Shown in pieces: positions 26,451 to 35,494 of a stretch of 64,000 bases of DNA. Each line of letters begins with the position of its first letter. The first letter of the stretch is position 1. The DNA comes from an uncultured Tenacibaculum sp. (GTDB taxonomy: Bacteria > Bacteroidota > Bacteroidia > Flavobacteriales > Flavobacteriaceae): contig CAKZVD010000027.1 of the NCBI GenBank assembly GCA_937922085.1, forward strand, positions 1-64,000, in the 5' to 3' direction. The notes below the pieces were generated by a model that had not been told where the DNA came from, did not search any database, and saw nothing but the letters and a program-made list of their open reading frames with translations. The translations under genes were made by a program, and so were the position numbers.

Positions 26451-27812
26451 ATGAAAAAAGAGCTAGTTCTACAAGAAATTGAAAAATGTATTTATACAAA
26501 ATCAGACTCATTATACTTAACAAATATGGAAATATCTGATTTAAAAGAACTCCATGGACTTGAACAATGTATTCATCTAAAATTTCTTAATCTTTCTAGT
26601 AATAAAATATCTAAAATTGAAAACCTAGAAAAACTTAGTCAACTTACAGAACTAAACCTTTCCCATAATTTAATATCTAAAATTGAAAACCTAGAAAAAC
26701 TTAGTCAATTTACAGAGTTAAATCTTTCTCACAATTTAATACCTAAAGTTGAAAATTCAGAAAAACTCAACAAACTTTTAAGGCTTAATCTTTCTTACAA
26801 TCAAATATCTAAAATTGAAAACTTAAAAAACCTCAACAAGCTTTTAAGACTTAACCTTTCTTACAATCTAATCTCTAAAATTGAAAACTTAGAAAATTTT
26901 AATCAACTAAGATTTCTCGATCTTTCTAAAAATAAAATATCCAAAATTGAAAACTTAGGAAAACTTAAGCAACTAGGCGTACTTCGTCTTTCTAAAAATA
27001 AAATATCTAAAATTGAAAACTTAGAAAAACTTAAGCAACTTAGAGAACTTCATCTTACTAATAATAAAGTATCTAAGATTGAAAACTTAGAAAAACTTGG
27101 GCAACTTAAAAGGTTTTTTCTTACTAATAATAAAGTATCTGAAATTAAAAACATAGATAATTCCATTACTCATTTTGATGTTATACCTCTAAACAGAAAA
27201 AAAATATCTTTTTTTAAAATTATAAAAGATGTTGAAAAAATGATTAGGATTTTATTTGTTAAATATGATATTAATTACAAAATAACATTAAAAGTAAGTG
27301 CTCAAAATGAAATTGGAGAACATTCTGACATTGATTTAAATAGAACTTTAAATTCAGTAAGTAATCATGAATTTATTTATTTTTATATTGAATCATTTGG
27401 TAGTAATCAATTTATTTCATTTTTTAATACTTCTTTGAGTAAATTAAATGTCTTATGTAATGGTCAACCACATTTAATTAATTATGAAGAACATTTAACT
27501 ATCAATAAAATTCGAAAAAGCAATAAATTAATTCATAATATAGAACAAAAAATTCTTAAAGCTAAAAAAGTAGATTTAATTTGGAGTTTTTTTCACAATG
27601 ATGAAAACATTATTTTAGAATTAATCTCAGGTTTACTAACAATTTATGTTTCAAAATTTTCTAATGGTATTATATGGAATGAAAAAGAAAAAAGCAATAA
27701 TTTGCCTAATTTCCCTTTTGAACCAAAAGATTTTAATATCTGGTTTTTTTGTGCAAAAAATAAAGAAACACATGCTGTAGAAAAAATAAAAAAGATAATA
27801 GCAAATTTATAA
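26451..27812 (+). CDS. leucine-rich-repeat protein with unknown C-terminal domain
   Basis: This 453-residue protein has no signal peptide. Residues about 40-240 hold nine 22-residue SDS22-like LRRs, with consensus LxELxLSxNxISKIENLEKLxQ. The DNA copies are 66 bp long and very similar, so they expanded recently or are kept similar by recombination. Residues about 245-453 are a charged, mixed alpha/beta region that I do not recognise. LRRs bind proteins; being cytoplasmic, the target would be intracellular. It has no operon partner and its base use is slightly more AT-rich than its neighbours. Confidence 0.8.
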   Translation: MKKELVLQEIEKCIYTKSDSLYLTNMEISDLKELHGLEQCIHLKFLNLSSNKISKIENLEKLSQLTELNLSHNLISKIENLEKLSQFTELNLSHNLIPKVENSEKLNKLLRLNLSYNQISKIENLKNLNKLLRLNLSYNLISKIENLENFNQLRFLDLSKNKISKIENLGKLKQLGVLRLSKNKISKIENLEKLKQLRELHLTNNKVSKIENLEKLGQLKRFFLTNNKVSEIKNIDNSITHFDVIPLNRKKISFFKIIKDVEKMIRILFVKYDINYKITLKVSAQNEIGEHSDIDLNRTLNSVSNHEFIYFYIESFGSNQFISFFNTSLSKLNVLCNGQPHLINYEEHLTINKIRKSNKLIHNIEQKILKAKKVDLIWSFFHNDENIILELISGLLTIYVSKFSNGIIWNEKEKSNNLPNFPFEPKDFNIWFFCAKNKETHAVEKIKKIIANL

Positions 27813-28012
27813 TACTATTTTCAAATTATGGTTTCGCATTAAAACCTTAACAATGGGTTTAAACTTATTAACATCAATTAAAACAGAATCACTATTATGT
27901 TAAACAACTAAAAAAACAACATACAGTAAAACATCTACTAATTATGTAAACAAACCTCCTTATAAATAATAGAGATTGCCATATCGTTATCTATACTAAA
28001 ATCACCTTTAAT

Positions 28013-29623
28013 TTATTTCACCAATACAAAAAACTCCAATTGTAACGGATTTAATTTTTCCTTAAGAACACTTACAAAATCTTCTCCATATTCTAAATAA
28101 AACTCTGAAAAGTTGCGCTGACGTTCTTCCAAACTTAAATTAGGTAATAATTCATTCTGAATTGTTTTTATACGTTCAACCAATGAAACTTCTTTTCTTT
28201 TTTCTGCTCTAAGAAATCTTTTTTCTAAGTTTAACAATCCTTTTAATTGCTTTTTTTCTTGTGCATTTACTGCTCCAATAAAAGAAGCATCTGTTTGTTC
28301 TGCTATCTTTTTAAGGCTTTCAAATTGATTCTCTAAAAACTTTTTTTGCTCAGAAAAGTCAAACTTTACTTCTGATTTTTCTAATACTTTTTTCTTTAAT
28401 AATTCATTTTGCTTTAAAAACAATTCTTCTATTGAAATAGATAACTTATCTAGTTTCTTATACTGTTTTTCATTAATTACTTGTACAGAATTACGCAATA
28501 ACAAAATTGGAAAAGGAACTTTTACGTTCTCAAAATATCCTTTCAACTGCATCCAATATGCCATCTCTCCTCCTCCTCCAATATAAGCAAGGTTCGGTAA
28601 AATCACTTCTTGATACAGTGGCCGCATAATTACATTAGGAGAAAAACGCTTAGGATGCGCATTTAATTCTTTTAAAATTTCCTCTTTAGAAAACTCAATA
28701 TCTGTATTATTTACTTTATAAATATCATTTTCGAAAACAAGACGTTCTCTAATATTATCTTTTAAATAAAATAAGTTAATTTCTCTTGGGTTTACCTGAA
28801 TATTATAAACTTCACTTAATTTTGAATTCGTTTCAGTAACCGAGCTGTATGATATTTGTTCTAGTAACTCTTTTTCTACAAAAGGTACAAATTCTTCTTT
28901 TAAAGCTGCATCATCTCCATCTACAATTACTAAACCGTATTTTGCAAACAATTCATTTGCTATATATCTGGTTGCCCCGGCTAAATCTTCATGCTTTATA
29001 TATCCTTCTTCAAAAAGAGAAAACAGCTCTTTAGCTCTTTTCGAAGTTCCTAATAATTGTTTAAAAACGGTAAAAACCTCTTGTAAACCACCTGTTGAAA
29101 AACGACCTACTGCACCAGTTTGATCAGAGTTCCATTGTATTTTCTTTCCTTTAAACTTAAAAAAATTAATTTCATCAAAATCATGGTCTTCCGTTGCCAT
29201 CCAATAAATTGGCACGAAATTCTTCTCAGGAAATTCTAATGCTAATTTCTCAGATAAGTTTATAGTAGCTATAATTTTATATAAAAAATATAAAGGGCCT
29301 GTAAATAAATTTAATTGATGACCTGTTGTTACTGTAAATGTATTAGATTCAGATAACGATGCTATCTTTAAAGAAGTTTCATTAGAAAGCCTAAAACCTT
29401 TATACTGCTCCTGTAAAGCTGTTACTAAAGTTTCTCTTTGTTTTTGTGTAAATGATTCTTGTTTCGTTTCAATTTGATTTTTGAAACCTTCTAAATCTGG
29501 ATAATTTCTATAAAAAGGAGTTATTTTATTAGATTTCTCTATATAATCACACATCATTGCAGAAAAAAAGCCTGTTTTTTTAAATGAAATATAGGTACTA
29601 CAGTCAGAATCGTTTGACGACAT
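28013..29623 (-). CDS. bshC: bacillithiol biosynthesis cysteine-adding enzyme
   Basis: This 536-residue protein matches BshC throughout: the N-terminal TGFFSAMMCDYIE, VTTGHQLNLFTGPLYFLYKI (about 98-117), PIYWMATEDHDFDEINFF (about 138-155), and PNLAYIGGGGEMAYWMQLKG (about 341-360), with a coiled-coil region about 400-460. BshC adds cysteine to GlcN-malate, the last step of bacillithiol synthesis. Bacillithiol would be the low-molecular-weight thiol here, in line with the many thiol-redox genes in the window. A minus-strand -7-like TAAATTTG is at 29657-29650. Confidence 0.94.
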   Translation of the reverse strand: MSSNDSDCSTYISFKKTGFFSAMMCDYIEKSNKITPFYRNYPDLEGFKNQIETKQESFTQKQRETLVTALQEQYKGFRLSNETSLKIASLSESNTFTVTTGHQLNLFTGPLYFLYKIIATINLSEKLALEFPEKNFVPIYWMATEDHDFDEINFFKFKGKKIQWNSDQTGAVGRFSTGGLQEVFTVFKQLLGTSKRAKELFSLFEEGYIKHEDLAGATRYIANELFAKYGLVIVDGDDAALKEEFVPFVEKELLEQISYSSVTETNSKLSEVYNIQVNPREINLFYLKDNIRERLVFENDIYKVNNTDIEFSKEEILKELNAHPKRFSPNVIMRPLYQEVILPNLAYIGGGGEMAYWMQLKGYFENVKVPFPILLLRNSVQVINEKQYKKLDKLSISIEELFLKQNELLKKKVLEKSEVKFDFSEQKKFLENQFESLKKIAEQTDASFIGAVNAQEKKQLKGLLNLEKRFLRAEKRKEVSLVERIKTIQNELLPNLSLEERQRNFSEFYLEYGEDFVSVLKEKLNPLQLEFFVLVK

Positions 29624-29739
29624 TCGTTATTTTTTTAAGTAAGAAAAACCAAATTTAATGCTTTGCAAACAACTTCCCTTTCTTCTTAACAAAATTTTAT
29701 TAATCTATTTCTCTATTTTTACAAAATAATTGACCCAAT

Positions 29740-31674
29740 ATGCAATTTAAACATCCTGATTTTTTATACTTTTTATTTTTTTTAATTATTCCTATAATTG
29801 TTCATCTGTTTCAATTACGAAAATTTAAGAAAGTACCATTTACCAATGTGGCTTTTTTAAAAAATTTAAGTATAAAGAATAGAAAAAGTTCTCAATTAAA
29901 AAAGTGGTTAATCTTATCTACTCGTTTGTTATTAATAGCGGCTATAGTTTTAGCTTTTGCACAACCCTTTTTTGGTAAAAAAAATACAGAAGAGAAAGAA
30001 CATATATTCATATACCTAGATAATTCATTAAGTACAAACACAAAAAGCAGTAAAGGAAATTTATTAAAAACAGCTTCGCAAGATTTAATTGAAAATATTT
30101 CAGATAAAAACAGCTATTCGTTTTTAACGAATTCTAATTTTCATCAAAGAATTGATGGTACTAGATTAAAAGAGGAACTTAAAAAAATTGATCACACCTC
30201 AAAAAACATTTCTGTCGATGATATTTTACTTAAAATAACAAGCTTAAAAAACACGAATGAAAATATTTTAATATCCGATTTCCAAAATTTAAATAACGAT
30301 TCCTTTAAAAACTCAAATAGTTCTCTATCCTTAGTTCAAATTTTACCTGAACAAAAAAATAATATTTCTGTAGATAGTGTTTTCATTAATGAAAATACAG
30401 CAAATAGCTTTGCTATAAATGCCTTTATTAATAATCAAGGAGTTTTAAAAGAAAATATACCTATTGCTATTTACAATAATGATAAACTATTAAGTAAGCA
30501 AACTTTTACCATTGATGAAAATAAAAAGAAAACAATTCAATTTTCTGTAGAAAAAACTACTTCCTTCTTAGGTCGTATTCAAGTGAACTCAAATGATGCT
30601 TACGATTTTGACAATTCTTTTTACTTTTCATTAAACGCAAATGAAAAAGTACATGTTTTAGCCATTGGTGAAAATTCAGATTTTTTAAAACGAATATATA
30701 CAAACAATGAATTTAACTTCACTAGCACTAAGCTTCAAAACACTAATTATAATAGCATAAACAAACAACAGTTAATTATTTTAAACGAACTTAAAAATAT
30801 TCCTACTAGCTTAACTACTAGTATCAATAATTTCATAAAAAAAGGAGGTCATTTAATCGTAATTCCTAATCAAGAATTAGATATAAACTCTTATAACTCT
30901 TTTTTAAAAAATATAAATATTGGTAAAATTGTAGATCTTAAAAAGGACTCTTTAAAAATTACATCTATCAATTTTAATCATCCTTTGTTTAAAAATGTAT
31001 TTGATAAAAAAGTACGTAATTTTCAATACCCTTATTCGTCATCGTCCTACAATACCAAATTTAAGAATGAAAACACTATTATTTCTTATGAGAACAATAC
31101 TTCTTTCTTAAAACAAGCAACCATAACTAATTCCAATTTTTATTGGTTTTCTTCCCCCTTAAATAAGTCAGTAAGTAATTTCACCAATTCTCCTTTAATA
31201 GTTCCAGTTTTCTATAATATTGCACAGCAAAGTTTACAATTGTCTCAATTATATTACACAATTAATCAACGAAATGTAATAGAAATTAATACACAATTAA
31301 ATAAAGACGCAATACTTACCCTTAAAAATGAAACCTCTTCTTTTATTCCTTTACAAAATACATTTCAAAGTAAAGTTCAATTAATAACAGAAGAAAAGCC
31401 AGAAAAAAAAGGTTTTTATAATGTCATAAAGGATACAAAACCTATTCAAACTATTTCATATAATATTCCTTCTAACGAAAGTTCATTAACTTTTTTAGAT
31501 ACAAAAGAGTTGATTTCAGATACCAATAATATAACTGTTACCAATTCACTTAAAGATTCTCTACAAAAAATTAATACTAAAAATAAAGTTCATTGGCTTT
31601 GGAAATGGTTTTTAGCGCTGGCCATTGTATCTTTGCTGTTAGAAATTTTGATTCTAAAATACTTTAAAGTATGA
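29740..31674 (+). CDS. BatA-domain membrane protein
   Basis: This 644-residue protein opens with the aerotolerance-regulator (BatA) N-terminal module, MQFKHPDFLYFLFFLIIPII then HLFQLRKFKKVPFTNVAFL, and a second membrane segment (about 57-78). A large exported region of vWA-like/Rossmann character follows (for example EHIFIYLDNSLSTN about 86-99 and VHVLAIGENSDFL). A C-terminal membrane helix lies at about 622-641. It is a Bacteroidetes-conserved protein of unknown function. It overlaps the dihydroorotase-like gene by 4 bp. Confidence 0.86.
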   Translation: MQFKHPDFLYFLFFLIIPIIVHLFQLRKFKKVPFTNVAFLKNLSIKNRKSSQLKKWLILSTRLLLIAAIVLAFAQPFFGKKNTEEKEHIFIYLDNSLSTNTKSSKGNLLKTASQDLIENISDKNSYSFLTNSNFHQRIDGTRLKEELKKIDHTSKNISVDDILLKITSLKNTNENILISDFQNLNNDSFKNSNSSLSLVQILPEQKNNISVDSVFINENTANSFAINAFINNQGVLKENIPIAIYNNDKLLSKQTFTIDENKKKTIQFSVEKTTSFLGRIQVNSNDAYDFDNSFYFSLNANEKVHVLAIGENSDFLKRIYTNNEFNFTSTKLQNTNYNSINKQQLIILNELKNIPTSLTTSINNFIKKGGHLIVIPNQELDINSYNSFLKNINIGKIVDLKKDSLKITSINFNHPLFKNVFDKKVRNFQYPYSSSSYNTKFKNENTIISYENNTSFLKQATITNSNFYWFSSPLNKSVSNFTNSPLIVPVFYNIAQQSLQLSQLYYTINQRNVIEINTQLNKDAILTLKNETSSFIPLQNTFQSKVQLITEEKPEKKGFYNVIKDTKPIQTISYNIPSNESSLTFLDTKELISDTNNITVTNSLKDSLQKINTKNKVHWLWKWFLALAIVSLLLEILILKYFKV

Positions 31675-32930
31675 ATACGCTTTTAAAATCGGCTACAATA
31701 ATTAATTCAAATAGTCCTTTTCATAAACAAACAAAAGACATTTTAATTTTAAATGATATCATTGTTGAAATTAGCGATGCTATTACTGAAAAAGAAGAAT
31801 ATACGGTTATAAAACTAGAAAACTTACATGTATCAACTGGATGGTTTGATACAAGTGTTTCTTTTTGTGAACCAGGTTATGAAGAAAGAGAAACAATTCA
31901 GAATGGTTTACTAACAGCCGCAAAGAGCGGATTTACAACAGTTGCTGTTAATCCGAATACAAATCCTATCATAGATACAAAATCTTCTGTAGAATATTTA
32001 ATACATAAAAGTGCGACTTCTGCTACTAAACTAGTACCTATTGGTGCTTTAACGCAACAAAGTAAAGGGGTAGAAATGGCTGAATTATACGATATGCAAC
32101 AATCTGGTGCTGTTGCTTTTGGCGATTATAAAAAACCTTTGGAAAATGACAATTTACTTAAAGTAGCTTTGTTATATGCTCAAAATTTTGATGGACTTAT
32201 CATGAGCTTTCCTAAAAACAATAAAATTGCAGGAGATGGTGTTGCTCATGAAGGTGTAAATGCAACGAGATTAGGTTTAAAAGGAATTCCTGCTTTAGCA
32301 GAAGAAATTCAAATTGCTCGAGATTTGTTTTTGTTAGAATACACAGGTGGAAAATTACACATCCCTACAATATCTACTCCTAAATCTGTTCTTCTTATAA
32401 AAGAAGCAAAGAAAAAAGGATTACAAGTTACCTGTAGTGTTGCTATTCATAATTTATTCTTAACAGATGAAGAATTATATGGTTTTAACTCAAAAGTAAA
32501 AGTAAACCCACCTTTAAGAACTTCAGAAGATATTAACGCATTAATAACAGGAGTTAAAGATGGGACTATCGATATTATTACTTCAGATCATAATCCTATT
32601 GACATTGAACATAAAAAGGTAGAATTTTCTATTGCTAAAGATGGTAGTATTGGTTTAGAAAGTGCTTTTGGTGCGCTACATACTGTATTTGATTTAGAGA
32701 CTATTATCACATGTTTAAGTACAAATCCTAAGAAAATTTTTGGCCAAAAAGAAACTAGTATTACTGTAGATGAACATGCCGATTTAACCTTATTTAATCC
32801 AGATACTACTTATACATTTTCATTAAAAAACATACATTCAACCTCTAAGAACAGTATATTCATAGACAAAGAGTTAAAAGGTAAGGTTTATGGAGTGTAT
32901 GCTAATGAACAACTTGTTTTAGATATCTAA
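31671..32930 (+). CDS. dihydroorotase-like amidohydrolase lacking the HxH metal motif
   Basis: This 419-residue protein of the PyrC/amidohydrolase superfamily has STGWFDTSVSFCEPGYEERE (about 52-71). At that position active dihydroorotases carry the Zn-binding DxHxH in the stretch D-x-H-V-H-x-R-E-P-G. Both histidines are replaced (TSVSF), while EPG, the substrate-loop NPPLRT and SDHNPID are kept. It is therefore probably a non-catalytic PyrC homologue (as the PyrC' partner of aspartate transcarbamoylase) or has a changed metal site. ATGA overlap couples it to the BatA-domain gene. Confidence 0.87.
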   Translation: MNTLLKSATIINSNSPFHKQTKDILILNDIIVEISDAITEKEEYTVIKLENLHVSTGWFDTSVSFCEPGYEERETIQNGLLTAAKSGFTTVAVNPNTNPIIDTKSSVEYLIHKSATSATKLVPIGALTQQSKGVEMAELYDMQQSGAVAFGDYKKPLENDNLLKVALLYAQNFDGLIMSFPKNNKIAGDGVAHEGVNATRLGLKGIPALAEEIQIARDLFLLEYTGGKLHIPTISTPKSVLLIKEAKKKGLQVTCSVAIHNLFLTDEELYGFNSKVKVNPPLRTSEDINALITGVKDGTIDIITSDHNPIDIEHKKVEFSIAKDGSIGLESAFGALHTVFDLETIITCLSTNPKKIFGQKETSITVDEHADLTLFNPDTTYTFSLKNIHSTSKNSIFIDKELKGKVYGVYANEQLVLDI

Positions 32931-32940
32931 TTTTTAAGTA

Positions 32941-33456
32941 ATGAAAAACTTCTATTTAATTACAATATTCATTTTTACTTTTAGAATATTTATAAACGCT
33001 CAAGAAACAACACAAAATTTAGAAAGTTTAAGGCAAGAGGCTAAAGATTTCTCTTTAAAAATAGTAAAGTCTTATTTTACAGAAAACTGTGATTATATAT
33101 ATCGCTCAATGAGTGACTCTCTTCTTATTATGGATGGAGATGGAATTCTTTCTAAAATTAGTAAAAAAGAGAAACTTTGTAACTCTACCAAGGCAGCTAT
33201 TAGAGACAAGCAAAAAACCTTTAAAGATTATTTAAATTCTTATAAAATTGAAATTCTTACTCAAAAAGCATTAGAAAAAAAGTTTAATAAAAAACTCCCT
33301 GAATATTATAAAACCATAAATTCTGATTTCTTTTTTTTAGGATATAAACTAAAAAAAGAAAAAAATCATATCAATGATTTTATTTGGGACGATATGTTTA
33401 TTTTTATGGTACGAAAAAAAGGAGACGTTTGGTTTATAAAGGGACTTAGCGGTTAA
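32941..33456 (+). CDS. exported hypothetical protein
   Basis: This 171-residue protein has a signal peptide ending INAQ (about residues 18-21). The mature part is helical, lysine-rich and ends in a small beta region (DMFIFMVRKKGDVWFIKGL). The family is not recognised. It lies 10 bp after the dihydroorotase-like gene and so closes that operon. Confidence 0.7.
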   Translation: MKNFYLITIFIFTFRIFINAQETTQNLESLRQEAKDFSLKIVKSYFTENCDYIYRSMSDSLLIMDGDGILSKISKKEKLCNSTKAAIRDKQKTFKDYLNSYKIEILTQKALEKKFNKKLPEYYKTINSDFFFLGYKLKKEKNHINDFIWDDMFIFMVRKKGDVWFIKGLSG

Positions 33457-33581
33457 AATGAATTTTATTAAATCATATTTAAAACAAAAACATAAAAAAA
33501 ATAGTTATAAACATTAAGTAGTAAATAATTCATTATTGAAACTTTAATAATATTACTATATATTTTATAGAAAACCACTAA

Positions 33582-33686
33582 ATTAATACTTCTTCTGTGT
33601 CTGATAAATTATCAAACTTACGAGACCAAAATATTTTAACAGAAGAAGAATTTCAAGAACAAAAACAACGATTATTAAATTCATAA
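33582..33686 (+). pseudogene. SHOCT-domain C-terminal remnant
   Basis: An open frame of 34 codons ends in KLSNLRDQNILTEEEFQEQK followed by QRLLNS and a stop. This is a near-textbook SHOCT domain (about 30 residues, normally at the C-terminus of longer proteins). A stop codon lies directly before it and there is no ATG. GTG 33597 would give 29 residues. It is most likely the tail of a deleted gene. Confidence 0.6.
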
Positions 33687-33693
33687 AAAGAAC

Positions 33694-34326
33694 ATGTCTT
33701 TATTTTACAAAGTAAGAGAACCAAAAACTGCTATTGAAAATCCTAACTTATTAATTTTATTACATGGTTATGGTAGTAATGAAGAAGATTTATTCTCTTT
33801 TGCTGAAGAATTACCTGACGAATTATTAATCATAAGTGCACGTGCTCCTTATGAAATGGGGCATGGTGGATATGCTTGGTATGCAATTAATTTTGATGCT
33901 AGCAATGAAAAATTTTCTGATTTAGAGCAAGCTAGGTTATCTCTTCAGAAAATTAATACTTTTATAGATGAGGTAAAAACTAAATACAATACCAATAAAA
34001 CTTTTTTATTAGGTTTTAGTCAAGGATCTATTTTAAGTTATGCACTTAGTTTAAACTACCCTAATAAAATAGAACATGTAATTGCATTAAGTGGTTATAT
34101 GAATGAAGAATTATTTCCTACAAATATCTCAAAAGAAATAACTACGGATTTTTATATTTCTCATGGTTCTGTAGATCAAGTAATCCCAGTTACTTGGGCT
34201 CGAAAATCTCAAGAGTTACTTACTAAATTATCATTAAACTATGAATACTCAGAATATCCTGTAGGCCATGGTGTTGCTCCACAAAACTTTTATAGTTTTA
34301 AAGATTGGATTGATAAAAGACTGTAA
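33694..34326 (+). CDS. phospholipase/carboxylesterase-family alpha/beta hydrolase
   Basis: This 210-residue cytoplasmic hydrolase has the oxyanion-region LLHGYGSNEEDLF (about 22-34), the nucleophile elbow GFSQGS (Ser about 110), Asp in HGSVDQVIP and His in YPVGHGVAP. The fold and size match the Abhydrolase_2 family (esterase YpfH-like). It hydrolyses short acyl esters; the natural substrate is unknown. It begins 7 bp after the SHOCT remnant. Confidence 0.9.
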   Translation: MSLFYKVREPKTAIENPNLLILLHGYGSNEEDLFSFAEELPDELLIISARAPYEMGHGGYAWYAINFDASNEKFSDLEQARLSLQKINTFIDEVKTKYNTNKTFLLGFSQGSILSYALSLNYPNKIEHVIALSGYMNEELFPTNISKEITTDFYISHGSVDQVIPVTWARKSQELLTKLSLNYEYSEYPVGHGVAPQNFYSFKDWIDKRL

Positions 34327-34439
34327 TCATCATATAAATAAATTCTATATTTAATAAATCCTTTTAAGTATAGATAGTTTAACTTTGTATCTTATTAAAT
34401 TGAGATATAATAGTATCTTTTTAATCTAAAAATTTTAAT

Positions 34440-35369
34440 ATGGATATTTTTACTCACCAAAATGCTTACATGTGGTTTGTTCCTATTTGTGCTTTAGCAA
34501 TTGGTATAGAGATGTATTTCAGCTATAAAAGAAAAGCTGAAAATTATAAATTCAAAGATGTTTCTACAAATGTATATTTCGCTTTAGTAAATGTTTTATT
34601 AGATGGTTTAATGTATGGAGTTTCATTTATTGTAATGGATTTCTTTTACGATTATCGATTTATAAATTGGGAAAACATAGGCTTCTTATATTGGTTTATA
34701 GCATTTGTTGGGCAAGATTTCTTGTATTACATTCATCATTATGTAGATCATCATTCAAGATTTTTCTGGGCAGTACATGTTACACATCATAATTCTGAAC
34801 ATTATAATATAACCACAGGGTTTCGTTCGCCTGTATTACAACCATTTTATCGTTTTATGTTCTTAATTCCTTTAATCTTAATAGGAATTGCTCCTTTACA
34901 TATTATGTTTGCGTATGCAATGAATCAAAACTATGGTACTTTATGTCATACTAATTTTATAAAGAAAAACACTAAAAAAGGAGTTGTCGGTTTCTTATTA
35001 AATGTATGGGAATATATTTTTGTTACTCCTTCTCATCACAGAGTGCATCATGCTTCTAATGTAAAATATTTAGATAAAAACATGGGAATGTTTTTAATTA
35101 TATGGGATCGTATTTTTGGAACTTTTCAAGCAGAAGAAGATGAAACCGAATATGAAAAATTAAAGTTTGGTTTAACAACAAATGTTGAAGATAAAGGGCC
35201 TATTAATATTATCTTTCATGAGTGGAAAGAAATTTATAAAGACTTTTTTAATAGAAAAAAAGAATTACCTATAACAACTCGTTTAAAATATGTTTTTATG
35301 CCTCCCGGCTGGAGTCATGATGGTAGTAGTAAAACAAGTAAAGAACTACAACGAGAATTAAATAAATAA
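34440..35369 (+). CDS. sterol desaturase/fatty-acid hydroxylase family membrane di-iron enzyme
   Basis: This 309-residue integral membrane protein has three or more hydrophobic segments. Its histidine clusters are HHYVDHHSRFFWAVHVTHHN (about 100-119), followed by SEHYN, and HRVHHASN (about 201-208). These ligate a di-iron centre in the fatty acid hydroxylase superfamily. It hydroxylates or desaturates a lipid; substrates could be fatty acids, carotenoids or ornithine lipids. A -7-like TAACTTTG lies at 34380-34387. It is terminated at 35372-35405. Confidence 0.9.
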   Translation: MDIFTHQNAYMWFVPICALAIGIEMYFSYKRKAENYKFKDVSTNVYFALVNVLLDGLMYGVSFIVMDFFYDYRFINWENIGFLYWFIAFVGQDFLYYIHHYVDHHSRFFWAVHVTHHNSEHYNITTGFRSPVLQPFYRFMFLIPLILIGIAPLHIMFAYAMNQNYGTLCHTNFIKKNTKKGVVGFLLNVWEYIFVTPSHHRVHHASNVKYLDKNMGMFLIIWDRIFGTFQAEEDETEYEKLKFGLTTNVEDKGPINIIFHEWKEIYKDFFNRKKELPITTRLKYVFMPPGWSHDGSSKTSKELQRELNK

Positions 35370-35371
35370 AT

Positions 35372-35405
35372 AAAAAAGACGGTCTTAAAAGACCGTCTTT
35401 TTTTT
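35372..35405 (+). terminator. terminator after the fatty-acid hydroxylase gene
   Basis: AAGACGGTCT and AGACCGTCTT form a strong stem in an A-rich/T-rich frame (A-run before, TTTTTTTT after). Confidence 0.9.
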
Positions 35406-35494
35406 ACAACCTTTAAAACCACATAAAACACAGGTAAAAACCTCTTACATATAAAACTGTAATTGAGTATATTAAATTCATAAACCCCCTACTT

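Noticed and set aside
27813..28012. Possible short ORF of 14 codons with an AAGGAGG string on the minus strand.
   Set aside because: Too short, SD use is atypical for Bacteroidetes, and there is no supporting context.
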